Source: Mesorhizobium sp. M2A.F.Ca.ET.046.03.2.1
Lineage (GTDB): Bacteria; Pseudomonadota; Alphaproteobacteria; Rhizobiales; Rhizobiaceae
Assembly (NCBI RefSeq): GCF_003952425.1
Contig: NZ_CP034449.1
Span: forward strand, 5,444,001-5,508,000
DNA: 64,000 bases
Direction: 5' to 3'
In this document: piece after piece, positions 18,186 through 28,040 of the stretch
Layout: each line of letters begins with the position of its first letter
How positions within the stretch are numbered: the first letter of the stretch is position 1
The notes under the pieces: model-generated
Told to the model about the DNA's origin: nothing
Seen by the model: only the letters and a program-made list of their open reading frames with translations
Database searches by the model: none
Program-made: the position numbers and the translations under genes

Positions 18186-20276
18186 CTATTCAACGAAAAC
18201 CTTCACGCTCGCCGCCCGGCCGGCGGCGTCGATTACCGTCAGCGTCGAATAGCCGGTGCCGTCGGGCTGCCAGGTCGCGGTGCGGCGGCGGTCGATGCCG
18301 GCGAGCGGCCTGCCGTTGGCGAGCCAACGGAACGGCGCGCGGCCGCCCTGCAGCTTCAGCACCAGCGGCGTTGCGTCGGCTGAGTTGGTGCCGAGGTCTA
18401 CGCGGGCGCCATTGGGCGGGAAGATGATGGTCGGCGCCGGCTCGGTGGCGGTGGCCTGCACCAGGCCGTCGGCGCCGGCGCCGAAGCGGGCGAGCGTCAC
18501 CGGCAATTCCTCGCGCTTGGGATTGAAGACACCCGGCGGCCGGCCGGGCAGCGGCACGCTGGCGAGGCCGGAACGGACGAAGCCTTCGAATAGGATGGGT
18601 GCGGCGGAGACATAGCCCGACAGGCCGGGGACGGGGCTGGCATCGGCGCGGCCGACCCAGACGCCCAGCACGTAGCGGCCGTCGAAGCCGACGGACCAGG
18701 CATCGCGATAGCCATAGGAGGTGCCGGTCTTGTAGGCGATGCCGTGCTGCATGGCGCCTTCTGGCGGCTTCACGCCGGACAGGATGTCGTTGATCTGCCA
18801 GGCCGCCTGGTCGTCGAGGATGGTGGCTGTGGTGCGCTCGGTATTGGCCGGCTCGGTGCCGTCATGCAGCGTGTGCATCTTCCCGCCATTGGCGAGCCCG
18901 GTATAGAGCTGCACCAGGTCGCGCAAGGTCACGCCGACGCCGCCAAGGCCGATCGCCAGGCCCGGCGCTTCGTTGGGCGGCAGGATCGGGTTGACGCCGG
19001 CCTGGCGGAAGCGTGCCGTCAGCCGCGCCGGGCCGACGGCGTCGAGCACCCGGATCGCCGGCACGTTGAGCGACAATTGCAGCGCCTGGCGGATAGAGAC
19101 GTCGCCCTGGTAGCCCATGTCGAAATTCTTCGGCCGGTAGCCTCCGAAATCGGCCGGGCTGTCCTCGATGATCGTCTCCTGCGCCACCAGCCCCTGCTCG
19201 AAGGCCAAGCCGTAGATGAAAGGCTTCAGCGTCGAGCCGGGTGAGCGCACCACCCTGGTCATGTCGATCCAGCCGGAGCGGCTGGCGTCGAAGAAATCGG
19301 CCGAACCGACCTCGCCGAGGATGTCGCCGGTGCGCGCATCGGCCATCACCATGGCGATGGAAAGTTTCGGGCCAAGCTTCCTGGCGGCATCCCTTGCGAC
19401 CTGCTCCAGCCCTTGCTGCACACTCCGGCGGATGGTGAGTTGCAGCGGCCTGCCGGGCACGGCCTTGGGCAGCATGGCGTAGGAGGCGTGCGCGGCCAGC
19501 GCCGGCAGTTTTCTGCGCAGGCCGGAGACGTCGTCTAGCGCCGCGCGCTGCGCTTCGCGTTCGCCGAGCAGGCCGGCCGAGACCATGCGGGTCAGCACGC
19601 GGTCGCGCGCGGCGTGCGCGATGCCGAGATTGCGGTCGGGCCGGCGCTTTTCCGGCAATTGCGGCAGCGCGACGAGGAGGGCGGCTTCCGAGACTGTGAG
19701 GCGCTTCGGCTCCTTGCCGAAATAGGCGAGCGAGGCGGCGCGCACGCCCTCGAGATTGCCGCCATAGGGCGCCAGCGTCAGATAGCGTTCGAGGATTTCC
19801 TGCTTGGAAAGCCGCCGCTCGATCTGGATGGCGCGCAGCATCTGCTTGAGCTTGGAGCCGAGGCTGCGGCTGTCGCGCGGCTCGATCAGCCGGGCGAGCT
19901 GCATCGACAAGGTCGAGCCGCCGGAGACGATATGGCCGCTGGTGACGAGCTGGCCGGCGGCGCGGCACAGCGCCAGAAGGTCGACGCCGCGGTGGTCCCA
20001 GAAACGTTTGTCTTCATAGGTGACCAGCATGTCGACGAATTGCTTGTCGACCTGGTCGAGCCGGGTCTCGAGCCGCCAGTAGCCGTCGGGCGTGGCGAAG
20101 GCGCGCAGCAGTTGGCCGTCGCGGTCCTGGACTTCGGTGGAGACCGTCAGCTTTGCCGGCAGCGGCGGCGGGAAGGCGCGGTCGAGTTCCCAGAGCGCGG
20201 CGAGGGAAAGTGCCGCGAGGCCGGCAAGCGAGATGCCTGCGATCGCGGTGCGTCTGAGAAATTTCCTGGAGAGCAT
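18186..20276 (-). CDS. pbpC: Penicillin-binding protein 1C
   Basis: 696 residues from ATG 20276 (GAGGGG seven bases upstream; ATG 20291 adds five residues). An N-terminal membrane anchor (residues 10-28) precedes a GT51 glycosyltransferase domain with the catalytic Glu in TYEDKRFWDH (E88) and GGSTLSMQLARL. The transpeptidase domain has SxxK as STLK (Ser348), SLN, and KTGTS (Lys516). A C-terminal beta-sandwich of the BiPBP_C type ends the protein. It polymerises and may crosslink peptidoglycan in the periplasm. It is downstream of the alpha-2-macroglobulin gene in one transcription unit, the well-known bacterial pairing. Confidence 0.95.
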   Translation of the reverse strand: MLSRKFLRRTAIAGISLAGLAALSLAALWELDRAFPPPLPAKLTVSTEVQDRDGQLLRAFATPDGYWRLETRLDQVDKQFVDMLVTYEDKRFWDHRGVDLLALCRAAGQLVTSGHIVSGGSTLSMQLARLIEPRDSRSLGSKLKQMLRAIQIERRLSKQEILERYLTLAPYGGNLEGVRAASLAYFGKEPKRLTVSEAALLVALPQLPEKRRPDRNLGIAHAARDRVLTRMVSAGLLGEREAQRAALDDVSGLRRKLPALAAHASYAMLPKAVPGRPLQLTIRRSVQQGLEQVARDAARKLGPKLSIAMVMADARTGDILGEVGSADFFDASRSGWIDMTRVVRSPGSTLKPFIYGLAFEQGLVAQETIIEDSPADFGGYRPKNFDMGYQGDVSIRQALQLSLNVPAIRVLDAVGPARLTARFRQAGVNPILPPNEAPGLAIGLGGVGVTLRDLVQLYTGLANGGKMHTLHDGTEPANTERTTATILDDQAAWQINDILSGVKPPEGAMQHGIAYKTGTSYGYRDAWSVGFDGRYVLGVWVGRADASPVPGLSGYVSAAPILFEGFVRSGLASVPLPGRPPGVFNPKREELPVTLARFGAGADGLVQATATEPAPTIIFPPNGARVDLGTNSADATPLVLKLQGGRAPFRWLANGRPLAGIDRRRTATWQPDGTGYSTLTVIDAAGRAASVKVFVE

Positions 20277-20304
20277 GGCGCTGCCCCTCATCCGCCTGCC
20301 GGCA

Positions 20305-20334
20305 CCTTCTCCCCGTATAGGGACGGGGAGAAGG
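20305..20334 (-). other. Hairpin between alpha-2-macroglobulin and pbpC genes
   Basis: CCTTCTCCCCGT (20305-20316) pairs exactly with ACGGGGAGAAGG (20323-20334), leaving a six-base loop. The 75-bp gap it fills has no T-run, so read-through into pbpC is expected. It may lower pbpC expression relative to the upstream gene. Confidence 0.6.
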
Positions 20335-20351
20335 ATAGACCGGCGACCTCG

Positions 20352-23300
20352 CTATTCCGCCTTCACCTCCATCACGCCGGTGGCGGTGCGGGCCGAATAT
20401 TGCGGCCGGTACATGTCCTCCACCGTCGCCGCCGGATGGGCGTAGGTGCCGGGTGTCACGGCGCGCACGACATAGGCCAGCGTGATGTTGCGGTCGCCGT
20501 CGCCTTCATTGGGATTGAAGGCGGCGACGAAGCGGTCGTCGCGGAACTCCAGATGCGCGGCGTCGGTCTGCGCCAGCCAGGAGAAGTTGGACAATTGCGC
20601 GCTGGAAACCAGGCTCGGATTGTCGATCTCGAAGCCGGCCGGCAACAGATCGGTGATCAGCAGCCGCGACGGCCACTTGTTCTGCTCGTAGATCTTGAGC
20701 ACGACCACATAGCGCTCATTCTGCCTGGCTTCGGTGACGTTGGCCTCGGTGCCGTCGAGCTTGTAGTAGGTGCGATCAATGGTGAAGCCGTCGCCGCCGG
20801 CGGGCAGTGGATCGACCGGCGCGGCGACCGCGGTCACCACCGCCTGCAGCGACGTCGCGCCGGTGTTGGCGATGGTAAGCGGGCTGTCGACCAGGTCACC
20901 GCCGGCGACCTGGTCGGAATAGCCGCCCGAATGCGGCGCGCCATTGACGGAAAGCGTGATGGAATCATTGCCTTCCTTCAGCGCCCGCGCGGCAAGCAGC
21001 ATCCAGGATTCGTCCTGCGTGCTCGTCCAGCGGGCATCGGCGCGCGCCACGCCGACCAGCTTGATCAGTTGCGGCATGATGCTGGGCACCGGCTTCGATT
21101 CCGCCGCCAGCGCCAGTATCGCCGCGCCGTCACGCAGCCGCGAGCCATAGTCGGAGCGGTACCAGTCGTAGTCGGTTTCAGACTGCGCCAGCCGGAGCGC
21201 CGTCTGGAAGGTCGATTCCGAACGCTGCGTGTCGCCGTAGAGCGCCAGGCTCGCCGCAAGTTGCGCGACCGCCATCGGGCTGGAGAAAGCTTCGAGCTGC
21301 GTGTCGGCGTAGTAGCGCAGGTCGCCTATCGAGGCCTCCTTGTTGCGGGCGAGCACATAGAGCGCGTAAGCGATATCGCTGCCCTTGTCCTGGACGTCCT
21401 GGTCGTAGCCTAGCGAGTTCTGCAGATTGTTCAGCGCCTGGTTCATCGCCAGCGCCGGCACATCGTACTTTTCCTCGCGCGCGCGGGTCAGGAACTCGCT
21501 GACATAGGCATCGAGCCACAGATCGCCGGAGCCCGGCCCCCAGAGGCCGAAGCTGCCGCTCGACGACTGATAGGAGAGCACCTTGTAGATGGCGTCCTGG
21601 ATGCGTTGATGCAGGTCAGGGTCGCTCTCCATGCCGATGCTCTTGGCCATGTCGTTGACATAGAGCAGCGGCATGGCGCGGCTGGTGGTCTGCTCGGCGC
21701 AGCCATAAGGGTAGCGATCAAGGCTCATCAGCAGCGACGGCACGTCGAGCGCGGACGACTGCGAGACGCCGACGCTGACCGAAGCGCCGTCGAGCACGCT
21801 GGCGGCAAGCAGCTCCTTGTCGACCCGCAGCGAGCCGCCATGCGGCTTCAGGTCGACAACCATGCGGTTAGTGACCGGAAGCTGCGCCGGCCGCACCGGC
21901 AGATAGAGCGTCTGCTCGACCTGCGTGCCGTCGGCATGGGCGAGCTTGATGGTGATGGAGGCGTCGCCCGCGGTCTTCGCGACCAGCGGGAAGGTGAGCG
22001 ACTGGCGCTTGCCCTGGGCGAGCGTCAGTTTTTCCGGCAACGGCTTGTCGCCGGTCGAAAGGTCGCCGGTGGTGGTGACGGACAGCGCGTAGTCGCCGGC
22101 CGGGCCATCGGTGTCGGCTATGTCGAGGCGCATGGTCGCCACATCGCCCGGCGCCAGGAAGCGCGGCAGGCCGGCGGTGATCACCACAGGATCGCGCACG
22201 ATGACGTCGGTCTGGGCATGGCCGACGGCTTCCTTGGTCCAGGCGACCGCCATGACGCGCACGGTGCCGTTGAATTGCGGGATGTCGAAGTCGATCCGCG
22301 CCTTGCCGTTGGCGTCGAGCTCGACCGGGCCGGAGAAGAAGGCGACCAGCTTTTCGGTCGGCGGGCTGCCTTGCGCCTGCATGTTGGCGCCGTCGCCACC
22401 GGTGCGTATCTTGCCCATCGTGCCGAGCGAGCCGTCGATCAGGCGGCCATAGAGATCGCGGATCTCCAGCCCCAGCATGCGTTGGCCAAAGAACCAGTCC
22501 TCCGGATCGGGCGCCTTGTAGTTGGTGAGGTTGAGGATGCCGACGTCGACGGCAGCCACCATCACATAGGCGTTTGTGCCCGGCTGAGCGCCGTTCACCG
22601 CGACCGGGATTGACAGCTGCTGGCGCGGCAGGGTCTTTTCCGGCGGCGTCAGCGAAACTGCGAGCTTCTTCGAACCCGGGTCGACCGACAGCCACTGGAT
22701 GCCGATGGCGCGGGCCGGCATGCGCGATTCCTGCGCGTCGCCGGGCCGGAACAAGGTCGCCGTGACATAGGCACCGGCGCCCCAGTTTTCGCCGACCGGA
22801 ATGTCGACAGTGCTGCCGCCGGCCGGCACCGAAGCGGTGACGGTCTTCAACAGCTTCTCGGCGCCGATCGTGACCAGAAGTTCGCCGGCAAAATGCGGCG
22901 AGATCTTCAGCTTGGCGACTTCGCCGGTGGCGTAGCTGTCCTTGTCGAGGGCGATCTCCAGCCCATCGGGTGTCTCGGTGGTGGTCGAGGCGACGTACCA
23001 GCCGGCGTCGAATTCATAGCTGGTCGCCGGACCATCCGGGTCAGCCGTCTCGACCTCGAGACGGTAGCGGCCCCAGTCGACGGGCAGCGACACGGTCGCC
23101 TCGCCATCGGCCTTCAGATCGACCGAGCCATTGGCGACGGCCTTGGTGAGGTTCACTGCCTCGTAGTTCCAGGAATTGTTGGAACGGTACCACTGATAGT
23201 TCCGCTCGACCTTGACCAGCGACCACTGGGCGCCTTTCAGGTCCTCGCGCTTGCCGTTCGGATCGACGGCGATGATGCTGAATTTGGCCGTTCCGCCTTG

Positions 23301-25832
23301 CGGCACTTCATCGCCTTCGAAATCCGGGCGAATGCCGATGACATCGCGCTGCGGCCGAACGCCGATGTCGAGCGAGCGCTCGACGGCGCGGCCGCCGGCT
23401 TCGCGCATGCGCACCGTGACCTTGGCGTTGACCAGCTTGGTGGTCGACGGCAACTGGTCGATGGTGATCGGGAAGGTCGCCTTGCCGTCGTCGCCGACGA
23501 TCGGAAGATTGGCGAGGGGCGTCACGGTCGGCTCGCTCGACTGCTCGTCGGCGAGGCCGAAGGTGAAGTCCTTGAAGCTGTCCCAGTTGCTCGTGGTCGA
23601 CAGCGTCATCTCGCCTTCCAGCGCCAGGCCCGCGGCCGGCGCGCCATAGAGGAAGCGGCCGTCGACGGTGGCATTGGCGGTCTCGCCCTGGGCGATCTCC
23701 TTCTTGTCGGCCGTCAGGTCGAATTCGATGCGATCCGGCACGAAGTCCTCGACCAGGAACATCTGGCTGGCGACCGGCGACTGCTTGGGATCGGTGTAGA
23801 TCGACACCGTCCAGGTGCCGCGCATGGCGTTGGCCTCGAGCGGCAGGTCGACGGCATGGCCGCCGGCGGACTCGCCATTGCTGACGATGCGCCGGTTCTC
23901 GACGCCGTCGGGACGGGTGAAGATGAAGGTCAGCGGCAGGTTCTCGACCGCTTTTGCCGCGCCGTCGCGGGCAAGCGCCGCGACGTGAACATCCTCGCCT
24001 GCGCGGTAGATGCCGCGCTCCGTCCAGGCATAGACGTCGAGCGCGCCGGGCGAGGCGCGCCCTTCGACGCCGCGATCCGACAGGTCGAATCCGGCTTTGC
24101 CCATGTCGAGGAAGACGAAGTCGTTGTCGCCCTGCTTGGCCATCAGCACGGCCGGCACCATGCCGTTTTCGCCGCGGGTGAGGCCTGGATTGAAGACGGC
24201 GTGGCCTTCGGCGTCGGTGGTCGCCGTGCCGAGGATCTCGTTGTTCCTGGCAAGCAGCGTCAGTTCGGCGCCGGAAATCGGCTTGGCCGAGCCCAGCGAA
24301 CGGGCAAAGACGTTGAGACCGTCCTGGCCGGTATAGGTGGAAAGGCCGATGTCGGAGACCACGAACCACTGCGTGGCGCGCGAGCCGTAATCGTCGCTCT
24401 TGTCGTCGACCGGCTGCGCGGTCAGCACATAGACGCCGGGCTTGCGCTGCGGGATCGCCTCGTCAACCGGGAAAGAGGTGGTCACCTCCTTGTTGAGATC
24501 GTTGGCGATGTCGAGCGTGCCCGACCAGACGGGCTCGCCCATCTGGTCGGAAATGGTGGAAATATCGTAGCCGTCGAGCTGATGCAGGAACTGATAGCCG
24601 GACAGAAGTTGCGCCAGCGAACGATCACCGATGCGGTAGAGCGTCATCTTGGCGGCGTTCATGTTGACCGTCACGACTGGAATGCCGCGACGGGCGCCGG
24701 CCGGCAGCACGAAGCTGTCGCCGGTGAAGCGGGCGGACGGAGCGCGGTCCTGGACATAGATCGACAGCACGACGGGCGCGGCGATCGTTTCACCGATCGC
24801 CGCCGGCAAGCCGGCGCGGAAGGTCACGTCATAATGCTGGCCGTGTTCCAGGCCCTCGACGCAAATCTGCTTGTCCTTGGCCTCGACGGCCTTGGGCGCG
24901 GCGTTGTCGACGGTCACGAACTGCGCATAGTCGACGCCGGTCTTGACCAGGTCCTCGGAAAACTGGGCGCAGATGCGCGGCGAGGAAGAATCGGCGTCGA
25001 CGGTGTGCTCGACGACGCGGAAACCCTTGCGCGCCTTGAGGTCGGCATAGTCGGCCTGGACGGCCGGCGAGCTCACCAGCGCAAGGCTCGCCTCATAGGC
25101 CTGCAGCGACGGCCGGTAGAGATCGCGCTTGTCGAGACCGGCGCCAAGCAGCGCCAGCGCCTCGGCGCGGGTCTTTGCCGTGCGCACCAGCTTGTAGGCG
25201 TTGAAGGCCGCCGACGTGGCGTTCATCGGGAAAGTCGCGGGTTCGTTGGTGTTCGACGCCGGCTCCACGGCCAGTATCTCGCGCGCCAGCGCCAGCCAGA
25301 GCGCGCCGTCATCGGGCAGAACGGAGATCGCGGCCTGGTATTTCTGCATGGCAAGGCGATGATCGCCGGTTAGCGAGGCCTGCTCGGCGGCGGCCTGCAG
25401 GGCAGCAAGGCCCTCGGTCGGCTTGTCATAGGCCGGATCGGTCAGCTTGTTGCGGAACTGCTGGGCCTGGTCGGCCATCCAGTTCGGGAAAAAGGCCAGA
25501 GCCGGCGGAGCGCCGATATCTGGGTCGCCATCGACATTCGCGACCTTGCCGGCAACGGCGCCGGTGAAGGATTTCAACTGGTTATAGTCGGATTTGAGAA
25601 AGCACCACTTTGCCTTGGTGTTGTAGGTGAAGGCGCGGCAGGCGGTATCGCCAAGGCACGTGGTCTTGCATTGGTCGAGGCTGACATTCTGCTCCGACCT
25701 GAGGTCGAAACCGAAATAGTCGGAATTGTCGGTCGTCACGATTCGCCGGGCTTCGGCCGCAAGGGCCGCCCCGCCCAGGGCGAAAAAGACGAGAAGAAGG
25801 AAAGAGAAACCACGAGCCGCGCGCATTGCCAT
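20352..25832 (-). CDS. Bacterial alpha-2-macroglobulin (YfhM-like) with N-terminal PAN domain
   Basis: 1826 residues from ATG 25832 (GGAGGG four bases upstream; 25826 is also possible). A Sec signal peptide ends near residue 26 with AALA and no lipobox Cys, so the protein is probably soluble in the periplasm, unlike the E. coli lipoprotein. Residues 30-95 look like a PAN/Apple domain with Cys 55, 59, 65 and 77. Macroglobulin-like beta domains follow, then the thioester motif CAEQ (residues 1378-1381, in YPYGCAEQTTSRAM), then a helical thioester domain and receptor-like C-terminus. The intact thioester means it can trap attacking proteases covalently. Gene pairing with pbpC links protease defence to wall repair. 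Confidence 0.93.
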   Translation of the reverse strand: MAMRAARGFSFLLLVFFALGGAALAAEARRIVTTDNSDYFGFDLRSEQNVSLDQCKTTCLGDTACRAFTYNTKAKWCFLKSDYNQLKSFTGAVAGKVANVDGDPDIGAPPALAFFPNWMADQAQQFRNKLTDPAYDKPTEGLAALQAAAEQASLTGDHRLAMQKYQAAISVLPDDGALWLALAREILAVEPASNTNEPATFPMNATSAAFNAYKLVRTAKTRAEALALLGAGLDKRDLYRPSLQAYEASLALVSSPAVQADYADLKARKGFRVVEHTVDADSSSPRICAQFSEDLVKTGVDYAQFVTVDNAAPKAVEAKDKQICVEGLEHGQHYDVTFRAGLPAAIGETIAAPVVLSIYVQDRAPSARFTGDSFVLPAGARRGIPVVTVNMNAAKMTLYRIGDRSLAQLLSGYQFLHQLDGYDISTISDQMGEPVWSGTLDIANDLNKEVTTSFPVDEAIPQRKPGVYVLTAQPVDDKSDDYGSRATQWFVVSDIGLSTYTGQDGLNVFARSLGSAKPISGAELTLLARNNEILGTATTDAEGHAVFNPGLTRGENGMVPAVLMAKQGDNDFVFLDMGKAGFDLSDRGVEGRASPGALDVYAWTERGIYRAGEDVHVAALARDGAAKAVENLPLTFIFTRPDGVENRRIVSNGESAGGHAVDLPLEANAMRGTWTVSIYTDPKQSPVASQMFLVEDFVPDRIEFDLTADKKEIAQGETANATVDGRFLYGAPAAGLALEGEMTLSTTSNWDSFKDFTFGLADEQSSEPTVTPLANLPIVGDDGKATFPITIDQLPSTTKLVNAKVTVRMREAGGRAVERSLDIGVRPQRDVIGIRPDFEGDEVPQGGTAKFSIIAVDPNGKREDLKGAQWSLVKVERNYQWYRSNNSWNYEAVNLTKAVANGSVDLKADGEATVSLPVDWGRYRLEVETADPDGPATSYEFDAGWYVASTTTETPDGLEIALDKDSYATGEVAKLKISPHFAGELLVTIGAEKLLKTVTASVPAGGSTVDIPVGENWGAGAYVTATLFRPGDAQESRMPARAIGIQWLSVDPGSKKLAVSLTPPEKTLPRQQLSIPVAVNGAQPGTNAYVMVAAVDVGILNLTNYKAPDPEDWFFGQRMLGLEIRDLYGRLIDGSLGTMGKIRTGGDGANMQAQGSPPTEKLVAFFSGPVELDANGKARIDFDIPQFNGTVRVMAVAWTKEAVGHAQTDVIVRDPVVITAGLPRFLAPGDVATMRLDIADTDGPAGDYALSVTTTGDLSTGDKPLPEKLTLAQGKRQSLTFPLVAKTAGDASITIKLAHADGTQVEQTLYLPVRPAQLPVTNRMVVDLKPHGGSLRVDKELLAASVLDGASVSVGVSQSSALDVPSLLMSLDRYPYGCAEQTTSRAMPLLYVNDMAKSIGMESDPDLHQRIQDAIYKVLSYQSSSGSFGLWGPGSGDLWLDAYVSEFLTRAREEKYDVPALAMNQALNNLQNSLGYDQDVQDKGSDIAYALYVLARNKEASIGDLRYYADTQLEAFSSPMAVAQLAASLALYGDTQRSESTFQTALRLAQSETDYDWYRSDYGSRLRDGAAILALAAESKPVPSIMPQLIKLVGVARADARWTSTQDESWMLLAARALKEGNDSITLSVNGAPHSGGYSDQVAGGDLVDSPLTIANTGATSLQAVVTAVAAPVDPLPAGGDGFTIDRTYYKLDGTEANVTEARQNERYVVVLKIYEQNKWPSRLLITDLLPAGFEIDNPSLVSSAQLSNFSWLAQTDAAHLEFRDDRFVAAFNPNEGDGDRNITLAYVVRAVTPGTYAHPAATVEDMYRPQYSARTATGVMEVKAE

Positions 25833-26109
25833 ACCACCCTCCAGACATCGCCAGCGTCCGGGCATGATCAAGCTTCGTGCAGGCTTGTCAACGCCGGAGC
25901 GCCGCGGGTTTTTCACCTGCGAACGGTTTCCATGCCGGCCAAAGGCCGGTATTTCGACAGAACCTCTGTGAGACGGATCACACTTTCTTGCGGAATCGCA
26001 AAAGGTGTGAATTCCAAGCCCGGTCTATTTCAGACAATTGGATTGTGGCCCCTTTACGAACGTTTCGGAACTTCATTCCAATTTTAGTTTTGTCGACTAG
26101 GTTGTCTTA

Positions 26110-28038
26110 ATGCCGGCGCATGAAACGCAGATGTCAGGAGGGGTCGCGCCAGGGCGCGGGCTTCCGCGCGCCCTGCTTTTCGCGCTGTTTTGCGCTGCAA
26201 TTCTGGCGGGCGAGGCGCGTCCGGCGGCGGCTTTCGAGATTTTCGGCATCAAGCTCTGGGGCTCGTCCAAGGACGAGGATGCCGACATCGTCGATCCGCT
26301 TCGCTATTCCGTGACGCTCAATGCGCCTGATGCCGACAAGGATCTGGTGAAAAGGCTCGAAAACGCCTCGGCGCTGAAGAATGACGAGGACCATCCGGTG
26401 TCGGGATCGCTCGGCCTGATGGCCAAGGCGCGCGGCGACCGCGAACAACTGGTCGCCGCGCTCTACGCCGATGCCCGGTATGAAGGCGTGGTCACGATAA
26501 CGATCGAAGGCAAATCGATCGACGAATTGCCGCCGGACGCCGAATTCAAGGGGCCGCAGCCCATTCCGGTCGTCATCAGCGTCGCGCCCGGGGCGAAATT
26601 CACATTGGGCAATATCCGGCTGAAGGGCGATGCCGCGGGGCTGGCGAGCGCCGATTTCGGGCTGATCGCCGGCGGCGATGCCGGCTCCGGCGCCGTGCTC
26701 AAGGCCGAGGCCCTGATTGTGCGGGCGCTGAAGGACGAGGGCAGGCCGCTTGCAAAGATCACAGACCGCGAGATAGTCGCCGAGCATGCAAGCTCGACGC
26801 TGGACGTCACGCTCACGGTGGCCGCCGGCCCGGTCGCCGCTTATGGCGACACGACAGTCGAGGGCACGGAAAAGGTCGATCGCGACTTCACCGAATACAT
26901 GACCGGGCTGAAGCGGGGCCAGCAATATTCGCCGCAGGAGATCGACGATGCCCGCGACCGGCTGCTCGGCCTCGAGGTCTTCAACAGCGTGACCATCAAG
27001 GAAGGCGACAGCCTCGACGCCAACGGCAATATCCCGATCGACGTCCAGGTCAGCGAGCGCAAGCCGCGCTTTTTCGGCCTCGGCGGCACGTTTTCGAATA
27101 CCGAAGGGCTCGGGCTGGAAGGCTATTGGGGACACCGCAACCTGTTCGGCCAGGCCGAGAAGCTGCGTATCGACGGGTCCATCAGCGGCATCGGCAGCAA
27201 CAGCCTTTCGGCGCTCAACTACAATGCCGGCGTCATGTTCGAGAAGCCGGGCGTGCTCGGGCCGACGTCGAAATTCTTCACCGGCGTCAAGACTGTGTTC
27301 GAGCACCCCGATGCCTATGACCATTTCTCGGTCAAGGGCGACGTCGGCGTTTCCTACGACCTCGACAAGCAGCAGCGGGTCTCGGCCGAATTCGACCTCG
27401 ACTATTCGCGGATCACCGACGCTTTCGGCAAGCATACCTACCTGATCGCCAGCGTGCCGCTGCAATATGTCTTTGACAACCGCGACAACAAGCTGAACCC
27501 GACCAGGGGGTTCCGCTTCCTCGCCTATGCCGAGCCGAGCTATGACATATTGAACGGCGCGACCTTCCTGAAGCTGAAGGGCGAGGGCTACACCTATCAG
27601 TCGCTGGACACGGCAAGCCGATTCGTGCTGGCCGAACGCGCAACGCTGGGCTCGATCGTCGGCACCGGCCTGCAGAACGTGCCCGCCGACCGGCGCTTCT
27701 ATTCCGGCGGCGGCGGCTCGGTGCGCGGTTATTCCTACCAGGGCATCGGCCCGAAGGATATTGACGGCCAGCCGATCGGCGGCTTGTCCTTCTTCGAAAC
27801 CTCGGTGGAGATGCGTATCGGCGTCACCGACACGGTCGGCATTGTTCCGTTCGTCGATGCCGGCACGGTCTCGATCAAATCCTTCCCGGATTTCTCGGGT
27901 GTTAAGGTCGGCGCGGGCGTCGGCCTGCGCTATATTACCCCGTTCGGGCCGCTTCGCATCGACGCGGCGGTGCCGCTCAACCGCGATCCGGGCGATCCGC
28001 ATTTCGGCATCTATGCCGGCATCGGCCAAGCGTTCTGA
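26110..28038 (+). CDS. tamA: Outer-membrane translocation/assembly module component TamA
   Basis: 642 residues. A signal peptide (hydrophobic ALLFALFCAAILAG, cleavage near ARPAAA) is followed by POTRA-like domains (about residues 60-300) and an Omp85 beta-barrel of about 310 residues. GGGGSVRGYSYQGIGP contains the VRGY motif of barrel strand loop 6, and the chain ends in an aromatic Phe (IGQAF), the outer-membrane beta-signal. It works with TamB to insert outer-membrane proteins or move lipids. The start lacks a clear ribosome site; Met8 (26131) is an alternative. It is divergent from the alpha-2-macroglobulin gene and two bases from tamB. Confidence 0.93.
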   Translation: MPAHETQMSGGVAPGRGLPRALLFALFCAAILAGEARPAAAFEIFGIKLWGSSKDEDADIVDPLRYSVTLNAPDADKDLVKRLENASALKNDEDHPVSGSLGLMAKARGDREQLVAALYADARYEGVVTITIEGKSIDELPPDAEFKGPQPIPVVISVAPGAKFTLGNIRLKGDAAGLASADFGLIAGGDAGSGAVLKAEALIVRALKDEGRPLAKITDREIVAEHASSTLDVTLTVAAGPVAAYGDTTVEGTEKVDRDFTEYMTGLKRGQQYSPQEIDDARDRLLGLEVFNSVTIKEGDSLDANGNIPIDVQVSERKPRFFGLGGTFSNTEGLGLEGYWGHRNLFGQAEKLRIDGSISGIGSNSLSALNYNAGVMFEKPGVLGPTSKFFTGVKTVFEHPDAYDHFSVKGDVGVSYDLDKQQRVSAEFDLDYSRITDAFGKHTYLIASVPLQYVFDNRDNKLNPTRGFRFLAYAEPSYDILNGATFLKLKGEGYTYQSLDTASRFVLAERATLGSIVGTGLQNVPADRRFYSGGGGSVRGYSYQGIGPKDIDGQPIGGLSFFETSVEMRIGVTDTVGIVPFVDAGTVSIKSFPDFSGVKVGAGVGLRYITPFGPLRIDAAVPLNRDPGDPHFGIYAGIGQAF

Positions 28039-28040
28039 CG

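Noticed and set aside
22893..25373. Long open frame of 826 codons on the plus strand inside the alpha-2-macroglobulin gene
   Set aside because: It is antisense to a well-supported gene with a signal peptide and CAEQ motif; the translation is rich in Arg, His, Gly and Asp with no domain, as expected from high G+C codon bias.
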